From contig DATARS010000086.1 of the NCBI GenBank assembly GCA_036269455.1, forward strand, positions 1 through 20,160: a stretch of 20,160 nt of DNA, in the 5' to 3' direction. The stretch is from CF-96 sp036269455 (lineage in GTDB: Bacteria > Chloroflexota > Dormibacteria > Aeolococcales > Aeolococcaceae). The stretch's first letter is position 1, and each line of letters begins with the position of its first letter. The notes below the pieces were generated by a model, which searched no databases, was not told the origin of the DNA, and saw only the letters and a list, made by a program, of their open reading frames with translations. The translations under genes and the position numbers were made by a program. Positions 7,664 to 13,029 of this stretch are shown here, one piece after another.

Positions 7664-8038
7664 ATGTCTGACGAGCTTCGCCCCGCCCCTGGCGGTCACC
7701 GGCCCGACCAGCGTCGCAATCGCGGCGCGCCCGCGTGGTGGGCCGAGCTCGACCGTGCCGACCTTCCCGAGGACTCGGGCCCCGAGGAGCCGCGGGGGGC
7801 TCCCGAGGCGCGTCGCTCGCCGCGACGGCCGGCGCCTCTGAGCGCGGCGGCAGGCCGCGCCGGGCGGCTGCGCAACGCCATGATCACCGGTCTGGTGGTC
7901 TTCGTCGCCGCGCTGGCGGCGTGGATCGGCATCGGCGGCGGCTCGGTGCGCAGCGTGGTGGTCGTGCTGCTCGTCTTCGGCGTTCCGGCGCTCCTCGCCG
8001 TGGTGACCGCCACGGTGGTGATCCGCCGCTCCGGCTGA
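7664..8038 (+). CDS. Small membrane protein with a disordered N-terminus
   Basis: This 124-aa protein is not a recognised family. Residues 1-70 are rich in Pro, Arg, Glu and Gly, contain WWAEL near position 25, and are probably disordered and cytosolic. Two hydrophobic helices follow (about 72-91 and 96-118), ending with a short basic tail IRRSG, which suggests a hairpin in the membrane with both ends in the cytosol. The ATG at 7664 is immediately preceded by GAGG, too close for a normal SD, so initiation may depend on coupling to an upstream leader ORF. The SCO1664-type gene follows 19 bp downstream on the same strand, so the two may be co-transcribed. Confidence 0.65.
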   Translation: MSDELRPAPGGHRPDQRRNRGAPAWWAELDRADLPEDSGPEEPRGAPEARRSPRRPAPLSAAAGRAGRLRNAMITGLVVFVAALAAWIGIGGGSVRSVVVVLLVFGVPALLAVVTATVVIRRSG

Positions 8039-8057
8039 GCCGGCCGCACACGCGCTG

Positions 8058-9005
8058 GTGAGCGAGGGCGCGGACGGGGATCCGGTGGACGAGCGCATTT
8101 CCGCGCCCTGGGGGCCACCGGCGCTGCCGCTCGGCAGCCGTCCCCACCTCGATCCCGGGGCATGGTCGCCGCAGCTCGAACGCGCCCGCATGCTCACCGG
8201 CGGCGCCCCGGCCGGACCTGCGCCCGAGCGCCGCTTCACCACCGCCGTGGCGCGCCGTCCCGAGGACGGGGGCGCCCCCGCCGACGCGGAGACGCTGCGC
8301 CTGCTCGCCACCGCGCCGATCCGCGGCCTCGGCCGGATCGTCTACGCCTCGAACGCGGTCTTCCTGCTGGAGTTCGAGGCCGACGACCCCGCCGGCGACG
8401 GCCGGCCGCTGCGCGGCGTCTACAAGCCGGCGCGCGGCGAGCGCCCGCTCTGGGACTTCCCCCGGGGCACCCTCCACCTCCGCGAGGTGGCGACCTATCG
8501 CGTCGACGCCGCCCTCGGCCTCGGCCTGATCCCGCCGACGGTGCTGCGCGACGGGCCCGCCGGGCCGGGCTCGGTGCAGCTCTTCGTCGACGCCGCCGAG
8601 CGCCGGCCGAACGACGCCGAGCGAGGGGTGCTCGAGCAGCGGCTGCCGGTGCTCGCCGCCCTCGACGCCCTGATCAACAACGCCGACCGCAAGAGCGCCC
8701 ACCTGCTCGTCTCCCGGGAGATGCGGCTGTGGGGGATCGACAACGGGCTGAGCTTCCTCCCCTACCCGCGGCAGCGGACGGTGCTGCTCCAGCTCGGCGG
8801 CACCCCCCTGCCGGACCATGCGGCCGACGCCGTGTGCCGACTCCAGGGCGACGCGAAGCGTCGCGGAAGGGTCCGCCGGCAGCTGCTCCGGCTGCTCGAT
8901 CCCGAGGAGGTGGACGCCTTCCTCGGCCGCCTCGACGAGCTCGCCGCGACCCCCGTCTACCCCGTCCTCGACAACTGGGACGGACGACCCTTCGAATGGG
9001 GCTGA
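8058..9005 (+). CDS. SCO1664-family protein (PI3/4-kinase-like fold)
   Basis: A 315-aa member of the SCO1664 family, distant relatives of PI3/PI4 kinases and HipA-type kinases with unknown substrate. Evidence is the conserved series SNAVFLLEF (98-106), GVYKPARGERPLWDFPRGTLHLREV (from 120, with K123 as the likely ATP-binding lysine and E143), LIPPTVLRDGPAGPGSVQLFV (157-177), the catalytic-loop-like INNADRKSAHLL (206-217, D210) and the metal-site-like WGIDNGLSF (225-233, D228). All expected key residues are present, so it could be active. The first 80 residues are probably disordered. GTG 8058 has no SD and later starts are possible. In actinobacteria the family often neighbours DUF3090 and mycothiol genes, none of which is here. 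Confidence 0.82.
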   Translation: MSEGADGDPVDERISAPWGPPALPLGSRPHLDPGAWSPQLERARMLTGGAPAGPAPERRFTTAVARRPEDGGAPADAETLRLLATAPIRGLGRIVYASNAVFLLEFEADDPAGDGRPLRGVYKPARGERPLWDFPRGTLHLREVATYRVDAALGLGLIPPTVLRDGPAGPGSVQLFVDAAERRPNDAERGVLEQRLPVLAALDALINNADRKSAHLLVSREMRLWGIDNGLSFLPYPRQRTVLLQLGGTPLPDHAADAVCRLQGDAKRRGRVRRQLLRLLDPEEVDAFLGRLDELAATPVYPVLDNWDGRPFEWG

Positions 9006-9017
9006 TCGATCGCGCCG

Positions 9018-9023
9018 TATACT
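9018..9023 (+). promoter_or_regulatory. -10 element for tRNA-Arg
   Basis: TATACT lies 15 nt before the first base of the tRNA and would start transcription near 9030. No convincing -35 was found at 16-19 bp spacing (TTCGAA at 8991-8996 is 21 bp away). The promoter begins 12 bp after the SCO1664-type gene ends. Confidence 0.5.
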
Positions 9024-9038
9024 CGACTCCCACGCCAT

Positions 9039-9111
9039 GCGCCTGTAGCTCAGTTGGATAGAGCACCGGCCTCCGGAGCCGGGAGCGGGGGTTCAAGTCC
9101 CTCCAGGCGTA
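9039..9111 (+). tRNA. tRNA-Arg (anticodon CCG)
   Basis: A full cloverleaf can be drawn. The acceptor stem is GCGCCTG (9039-9045) with CAGGCGT (9104-9110) and a terminal G-U pair. The D arm has GCTC/GAGC stems at 9048-9051 and 9061-9064. The anticodon stem is CCGGC/GCCGG with loop CTCCGGA (9071-9077), giving anticodon CCG at 9073-9075, which reads CGG. The variable region is 4 nt. The T arm is GGGGG/CCCTC with loop TTCAAGT (9092-9098). The discriminator base is A9111 and CCA is not encoded. Confidence 0.96.
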
Positions 9112-9122
9112 CGCTGGCCCCT

Positions 9123-9305
9123 CAGAGCTCTGTTGTGGTGCGCGCAGCGCACCCGCCGAAGGCGTGAGGTGCTGCGCGTCAGCGCAGCGGTTCCAGGGGG
9201 AAGGCTGTCAGCGACGAAGGAGCTGATGGCCTGGGGGCATACCTGCCCCCCTCGTAGGCAGCGCGCCAGCGCTGCGAGTCGTTAGAGTTGCCGAACTGCT
9301 GTTCG
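9123..9305 (+). ncRNA. Hairpin array between tRNA-Arg and methyltransferase (candidate structured RNA/leader)
   Basis: This 183-nt stretch has no plausible gene but is packed with back-to-back inverted repeats. They are a 10-bp palindrome (9123-9132) and stems of 7 bp (9137-9153, loop 3), 4 bp (9154-9164, loop 3), 7 bp (9171-9188, loop 4), 11 bp with two adjacent G-U pairs (9202-9232, loop 9), 7 bp (9233-9250, loop 4), 7 bp (9258-9275, loop 4) and 5 bp (9292-9305, loop 4). The last ends 3 nt before the methyltransferase SD. The two G-U pairs would be mismatches on the opposite strand RNA, favouring a plus-strand transcript. It may be a long structured leader, a small RNA, or a DNA-level element. 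No known RNA family was recognised. Confidence 0.5.
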
Positions 9306-9317
9306 CGCGGGGAGATC

Positions 9318-10040
9318 ATGTACGACATCCGGCAGGACGACTGTGTGCAGTTCCTGCGCGGCCTCGCGGACGAGTCGGTGGACCTGATCGTCACTGATCC
9401 TGCCTATTCCGGCATGAACCAGCACATGCAGTTCGGGCACGGGCGGATCGTGGGGCATTACCGCGGCGAGAGGGACGGGCGGTGGTTCTCGGAGTTCCAC
9501 GACGATCCGGAGAGCTACCGCGTCTTTCTGGGTGAGTGCCGGCGGGTGCTGCGGGACGGGCGGCACATCTACATCATGTTCGACAGCTACTCGCTGCTCA
9601 GCCTCGGCGCGGTGGTGCGCGAGGCGTTCGATGTCAAGAACGTGCTCGTCTGGGACAAGGTGAACCTGGGGATGGGGCACTACTTCCGGCGGCGGCACGA
9701 ACACGTGCTCTTCGCGACCAAGGGTCACCGCCGGCTCTCTCGGCGCGACCTGCCCGACGTCTGGGCGATCAAGCGGCTGACCCGGGCGCCGTATCCGACC
9801 CAGAAGCCGGTGGCACTCTTCGAGCGGATGCTCGCGGGGAGCGCCGAGCCCGGGTTCGTGGTCTGCGACCCGTTCGTCGGCAGCGGGTCGGCGGCGATCG
9901 CCGCGCTGCGGCAGGGATGCAGCTTCGTCGGTGCGGACATCGCCCAGCGCGCCGTGGAGATGGCGCGCGCGCGATGTGCCGCGTTCCTCACCGAGGGTGT
10001 CGACCCCCTGGAGCCCGGAGACCGTGGGCTCCCGGGTTGA
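9318..10040 (+). CDS. Orphan DNA methyltransferase (N6-adenine or N4-cytosine, beta class)
   Basis: A 240-aa SAM-dependent DNA methyltransferase that would modify adenine N6 or cytosine N4. Catalytic motif IV is TDPAY (26-30), and the SAM-binding motif I comes later as DPFVGSGS (184-191), the beta-class order. WDKVNLGMGHYFRRRHEHVLFATKG and YPTQKPVALFERML match the conserved blocks of this family, common in phages and mobile DNA. Small size implies a minimal target-recognition region; the target is unknown. ATG 9318 follows GGGGAG by 3 nt; an in-frame TTG at 9288 is less likely. No restriction enzyme is nearby. The gene sits directly beyond a tRNA and the hairpin array, and its stop abuts the stop of the opposing 103-aa gene. 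Recent acquisition is plausible. Confidence 0.9.
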   Translation: MYDIRQDDCVQFLRGLADESVDLIVTDPAYSGMNQHMQFGHGRIVGHYRGERDGRWFSEFHDDPESYRVFLGECRRVLRDGRHIYIMFDSYSLLSLGAVVREAFDVKNVLVWDKVNLGMGHYFRRRHEHVLFATKGHRRLSRRDLPDVWAIKRLTRAPYPTQKPVALFERMLAGSAEPGFVVCDPFVGSGSAAIAALRQGCSFVGADIAQRAVEMARARCAAFLTEGVDPLEPGDRGLPG

Positions 10041-10352
10041 TCAGTCGATGTCGTCCTCGACGGTCAGCATCAGCGTGTCCTGGAGGTCGTACAGCGCGTC
10101 CATCCAGTCCGCGATGGGAACCTCACGCAGCGGCCGCCGCACGATCGGGTGCTCCTCCTCCGCCACGAGGCGGTACACCTTCCCGGTCAGCTCGCGGGGA
10201 ACGTCGGGTTCGTCGGCGAGATTGAGAAGTTCGAATTCGTTGAGAAGCTCATCGATGTATCGGATGCGGTTGCGGCGGGCATACCGATGCTCGCGCTCAC
10301 GCTCGTGATGCTCGTTGAGACGTTCGATCTGTATGACGGTTCTATCGATCAT
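10041..10352 (-). CDS. Hypothetical acidic 103-aa protein
   Basis: I do not recognise this protein. The N-terminal half (about 5-45) is highly charged and helix-prone (HHERERE, then DELLNEFELLNL), consistent with a coiled coil. The C-terminal half includes TGKVYRLVAEEEHPIVRRPLREVPIADWMDALYDL and an acidic tail VEDDID. ATG 10352 is preceded by AGGGGT about 4 nt upstream. The reading frame stays open upstream to 10532, but that extension runs across the promoter, so the short form is preferred. It faces the methyltransferase stop-to-stop with no intervening base. Base composition is more AT-rich than the rest of the window. A role connected with the methyltransferase (regulator, partner or toxin/antitoxin-like) is only a guess from position. 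Confidence 0.65.
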   Translation of the reverse strand: MIDRTVIQIERLNEHHEREREHRYARRNRIRYIDELLNEFELLNLADEPDVPRELTGKVYRLVAEEEHPIVRRPLREVPIADWMDALYDLQDTLMLTVEDDID

Positions 10353-10419
10353 CCGACCCCTAGGCTCCAACGGGGGCAATACTCCTGTTTGTGGGGTGTA
10401 GTGCCCAGTGCCACCCGGG

Positions 10420-10448
10420 ATGGTAGCCCCGTCCTTCTTTCGCGTCAA
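10420..10448 (-). promoter_or_regulatory. Sigma70-like promoter of the 103-aa gene
   Basis: On the minus strand TTGACG (10448-10443) and TACCAT (10425-10420) are separated by exactly 17 bp. The predicted start near 10413 gives a leader of about 60 nt before ATG 10352. Confidence 0.55.
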
Positions 10449-10457
10449 CTGCGTTGA
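10445..10457. promoter_or_regulatory. Palindrome overlapping the -35 element
   Basis: TCAACTGCGTTGA is a perfect 5-bp inverted repeat with a 3-bp centre. One arm forms most of the -35 of the minus-strand promoter, so a bound protein would block it. The other arm gives TTGATC in the plus direction, toward the biotin ligase gene. Confidence 0.35.
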
Positions 10458-10526
10458 TCTCACAGTCCGAGAGGTCAGACGGTTCTGGGTCACAATTTTT
10501 GGAGGCTTGCCAGCGGATATGAGACA

Positions 10527-11306
10527 TTGCAAGAAGCGGCGCGGCCGCTACTCGTAGCAGGTGCAACGGCGTTCCCCGGCTTCTCGTTTCGCTGGGTTTC
10601 GAGAACGCCGAGCACCCAGGACCTGGTCCGCGCCGCCGCCCGGGCCGGGGCCGCCACCGGGTACCTCTGCGCGGCCGGTGAGCAGACCAGCGGGCGCGGA
10701 CGCCAGGGCCGCCGCTGGAGCGCGCCGCCCGGGACCGCGCTGCTCGCGTCGATCCTCCTCCGGCCCGGCCCGGCGGTGGCGTCCGGGGTGCCCCTCGCCG
10801 CCGGCCTCGCCGCCGCCGACGCGATCTCGGCGCTCGGCGTCGAGGTCGGGCTGAAGTGGCCCAACGACGTGCTCGTCGAGGGCGGCAAGCTCGCCGGCAT
10901 CCTCGCCGAGGTCGAACCCAACGCCCCCGGGCCCGGACCGGAGGTGGTCCTCGGGATCGGCGTCAACCTGCGGGTCGACGAGTTCGGCGAGGGGGTGAGG
11001 GGAGCCAGCCTCCACCGCCTGCTCGCCCCCGCGCCGGCGCCGGCGGCGGAGGAGCTGCTCGTCCTCCTGCTCCCCGCGCTGGCGGCGCGCCTCGGCGCGC
11101 TCGAGGCGGGCGGCATCCCCGCGCTCCTCGGCGACTGGCGCGTCCGGGCGGTGGGCCTGGGCGGCCGGGTCGTCGCCGAGACCCCCGCGGGAGAGATCCG
11201 CGGCAGGGCGGTCGACGTCGACGACGGCGGCGCCCTGCTCGTGGAGACGGCGACCGGCACCGTCCGGCTGCTCGCCGGCGATGCGCATTTCCTACCGGGA
11301 AACTGA
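10527..11306 (+). CDS. birA: Biotin--[acetyl-CoA-carboxylase] ligase (BirA type, no HTH)
   Basis: A 259-aa biotin protein ligase that makes biotinyl-AMP and transfers biotin to a carrier-protein lysine, for example in acyl-CoA carboxylases. The active-site loop is GRGRQGRRW (56-64), followed by KWPNDVLVEGGKLAGIL (110-126), with K121 the equivalent of the catalytic lysine in KLAGIL. An SH3-like C-terminal domain runs from about 205 to the end (GLGGRVVAETPAGEIRGRAVDVD). There is no N-terminal helix-turn-helix, so it should not act as a repressor. The start is TTG 10527, the only usable in-frame start before the domain. The nearest strong SD-like GGAGG (10501-10505) is 21 nt away, so initiation is uncertain. 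It is convergent with the cupredoxin gene, 13 bp apart. Confidence 0.9.
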   Translation: MQEAARPLLVAGATAFPGFSFRWVSRTPSTQDLVRAAARAGAATGYLCAAGEQTSGRGRQGRRWSAPPGTALLASILLRPGPAVASGVPLAAGLAAADAISALGVEVGLKWPNDVLVEGGKLAGILAEVEPNAPGPGPEVVLGIGVNLRVDEFGEGVRGASLHRLLAPAPAPAAEELLVLLLPALAARLGALEAGGIPALLGDWRVRAVGLGGRVVAETPAGEIRGRAVDVDDGGALLVETATGTVRLLAGDAHFLPGN

Positions 11307-11319
11307 CGCCCCGTTCGCC

Positions 11320-11727
11320 CTATTGGACGGTGATCGTTCCCGCCATGCCGGGCGCGTGGAAGGTGCAGACGTAGTGGTAGGTGCCCGCCTTGTCGAACTT
11401 GAAGAGGGCGGTGTCGCCGCCGTTCATCGTCGGCGAGGCGACGCCTGCGTCGAAGGTGACGTTGTGGGGGGTGGTGCCGCTGTTGGTGAAGCCGACCACG
11501 TCGCCGACCTTCGCCGTCGCCGTCGCCGGGTCGAACTTGAGGTCGTCGGTCTCCTTGACCGTCGTCACCGGGGTGCCGCCGCTGGCGATCGCGACGCCGG
11601 CGCCACCCCCGCCTGCTCCGGTCGTGGCACCGGTGCCCTGGTCGGGGGGAGGGCCATTGCCGCAGGCGCTGAGAACCAGCACCAGCGATACGCCGGTACC
11701 GAGCGCGATGCTCCGGAACTTCGTCAT
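11320..11727 (-). CDS. Cupredoxin (plastocyanin/azurin-like) lipoprotein
   Basis: A 135-aa type 1 copper protein anchored outside the cytoplasmic membrane. The signal peptide ends in lipobox LSAC with acylated C22. A Gly/Thr-rich linker (about 23-55) precedes one cupredoxin domain (about 60-135). Copper ligands are H88 (TPHNVTF), C121, H124 and M128 (YVCTFHAPGM), the classic H-C-H-M set. ATG 11727 has a strong SD, AGGAGGT, 8 nt upstream, which decides against the earlier in-frame start at 11775. It lies 58 bp after ctaG, and a 16-bp box shared with the ctaC upstream region sits at the junction. It may carry electrons to the oxidase or handle copper; both are inference. Confidence 0.88.
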   Translation of the reverse strand: MTKFRSIALGTGVSLVLVLSACGNGPPPDQGTGATTGAGGGGAGVAIASGGTPVTTVKETDDLKFDPATATAKVGDVVGFTNSGTTPHNVTFDAGVASPTMNGGDTALFKFDKAGTYHYVCTFHAPGMAGTITVQ

Positions 11728-11777
11728 CGGCCTGACCTCCTCCTCGCTGGGCGAGCCTTCGCTTCGGGCTGGCATCT

Positions 11778-11793
11778 TAGGGTATTCACCCCA
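11778..11793 (-). promoter_or_regulatory. 16-bp box, copy 1 (before the cupredoxin gene)
   Basis: TGGGGTGAATACCCTA on the minus strand, 50 nt before the cupredoxin ATG and overlapping the ctaG stop codon. It is identical, in opposite orientation, to the box upstream of ctaC (17601-17616). It is a near-palindrome with 5 of 6 arm positions paired around a 4-bp centre, typical of an operator. TAAGAT beginning at its 3' end could be a -10. Confidence 0.5.
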
Positions 11794-12637
11794 TGAACGG
11801 CGGAGCGACCGCGGTCCCCGGTTCCTCGATCTCGTCCCGCCCGGGATCGCCGACCAGCCGCCAGAAGATCACCGAGATGGCGGCGAAGTAGACGAGGTTG
11901 CCGAGCCCGAACATGATCACCCCGGCGATCTGCTGGTCGGTGACCGGGCTCAGGCCCCAGAGGCGCGGCGCCCGCGCGTAGAACTCGTAGAAGGGATTCG
12001 ACGCGACCGAGAAGATCAGGCCGAGCACCGTGGCCGGCACCCCGGCGACGCTGAGCGCGGCGATCTTCCAGAACGGGCTGACCGGCACGGTGCCGGGCCC
12101 GCGGATGGGATCGACGACCGACCACCAGAGCATCACCCCGACGGCGATGAAGGTGAGGTGCTCAACGACGTGGAGGGCCTCGTTGCGCAGGGTGGTGTCG
12201 TAGAGCGACGGGATGTGCCACACCAGCAGCACCCCGTTGAAGAGCACGGTCGCGGCGAGCGGGCGGGTGAGCGCCGTCCACAGCCGGCGCAGCCCCGGCA
12301 TCCAGGTGGGGTCGGGGGGACGCGCGCCGCAGATGCCGAGGAGCACCAGCGGCGGCGAGATCATCATCAGCACCAGGTGCTGGACCATGTGCAGCGAGAG
12401 CAGGTAGTTGTCGCCGCCGGTGTCGATCGGCGACTCGAGCGCCAGGAAGGCGCCGAGCACCCCCAGGCCGAACATCCACGGCCGCCAGGCCGCCGAGGGC
12501 AGCCAGCTGGAGAGGTCGTCGCCGGCGCCGATCCGGCCCCGGCGCACCGCCACCACGTAGGCGACCACCAGCGCCGCCAGCCCGAGTGTGACGGTCGGCT
12601 CCAGGGTCCAGTCGCCGAGCCCGAGGGTCGCCCTCAC
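11786..12637 (-). CDS. ctaG: Cytochrome c oxidase assembly factor CtaG (caa3 type)
   Basis: A 283-aa polytopic membrane protein of the Caa3_CtaG family, needed for formation of active cytochrome oxidase in Bacillus and probably involved in copper delivery. Roughly seven hydrophobic helices are visible. Conserved histidines occur in SLHMVQHLVLMMISPPLVLLG (H83, H87), LLVWHIPSLYD (H141) and EALHVVEHLTF (H156, H160). GTG 12637 is chosen because it starts 7 bp after the previous gene ends and just before the first conserved segment. The frame stays open upstream, but only across the previous gene. The C-terminus ends in a short proline-rich tail. It is not related to the Cox11-type protein also called CtaG in proteobacteria. 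Confidence 0.88.
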   Translation of the reverse strand: MRATLGLGDWTLEPTVTLGLAALVVAYVVAVRRGRIGAGDDLSSWLPSAAWRPWMFGLGVLGAFLALESPIDTGGDNYLLSLHMVQHLVLMMISPPLVLLGICGARPPDPTWMPGLRRLWTALTRPLAATVLFNGVLLVWHIPSLYDTTLRNEALHVVEHLTFIAVGVMLWWSVVDPIRGPGTVPVSPFWKIAALSVAGVPATVLGLIFSVASNPFYEFYARAPRLWGLSPVTDQQIAGVIMFGLGNLVYFAAISVIFWRLVGDPGRDEIEEPGTAVAPPFMG

Positions 12638-12644
12638 GGCCGCG

Positions 12645-12875
12645 TCAGTCGGGGAGCTCCTGGAACTCGTTGCGCGCGGCGCGGAACCAGGCGAGGAGGC
12701 TGGCGAGAAGCCAGACGGCGCCGATGATGGCGAGCCAGACGCCGACGATGATGCCGATGAAGAACGTGGTGACGGCCGCCGCCGTCGAGATCGGCACCCA
12801 GCTGTTCGGCGGCAGGTGGATCTCGTCGTGCCCGTGGCCGCCATGGCCGTGGTCGCCGTGAGAGGTGTCCGCCAT
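12645..12875 (-). CDS. Cytochrome c oxidase subunit IV-like small membrane protein, His-rich
   Basis: A 76-aa protein with a His/Gly/Asp-rich N-terminus (seven histidines in the first 20 residues), then the motif IHLPPNSWVPI (19-29), two hydrophobic segments (about 31-45 and 46-63) and an amphipathic end. The LPPxSWxP block before the membrane segments is typical of bacterial caa3/aa3 oxidase subunit IV-type proteins. The histidine tract could bind copper or other metals during assembly. ATG 12875 is preceded by AAGGAG at 7 nt. It sits between the 39-aa membrane protein and ctaG inside the oxidase operon. Confidence 0.72.
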   Translation of the reverse strand: MADTSHGDHGHGGHGHDEIHLPPNSWVPISTAAAVTTFFIGIIVGVWLAIIGAVWLLASLLAWFRAARNEFQELPD

Positions 12876-12892
12876 GGTCAGGCTCCTTGTTC

Positions 12893-13012
12893 CTACGAGA
12901 CCGCGTTGAGGTAGATCTGCGCCCAGATGAAGGTGATCGAGAACATGCAGAGGAGCACGATGAAGAGCACGATGCCGAGCCGCATGTTGCGCCGGGCCAG
13001 GTTCTTGTCCAT
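12893..13012 (-). CDS. 39-aa single-helix membrane protein in the oxidase operon
   Basis: A very short gene supported by a strong SD (GGAGGT, 6 nt before ATG 13012), tight spacing to both neighbours (17 bp each) and a clear protein pattern. It has a basic N-terminus (MDKNLARRNMR), one hydrophobic helix (about 12-30) and a short exterior tail QIYLNAVS. This suggests an N-in, one-pass membrane peptide. I do not recognise a named family. Its place between ctaB and the subunit IV-like gene suggests a small accessory subunit or assembly factor of the oxidase. Confidence 0.75.
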   Translation of the reverse strand: MDKNLARRNMRLGIVLFIVLLCMFSITFIWAQIYLNAVS

Positions 13013-13029
13013 CGGTGAACCTCCGTGGG

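Noticed and set aside
9123..9305. Reading the hairpin array as an ordinary Rho-independent terminator of the tRNA
   Set aside because: None of the hairpins is followed by a T-tract, and there are too many stems for one terminator.
9091..10560. Search for a second copy of the tRNA-Arg 3' end as an attachment site
   Set aside because: No direct repeat of GTTCAAGTCCCTCCAGGCGT or a clear part of it was found downstream in the window, so integration is not proven.
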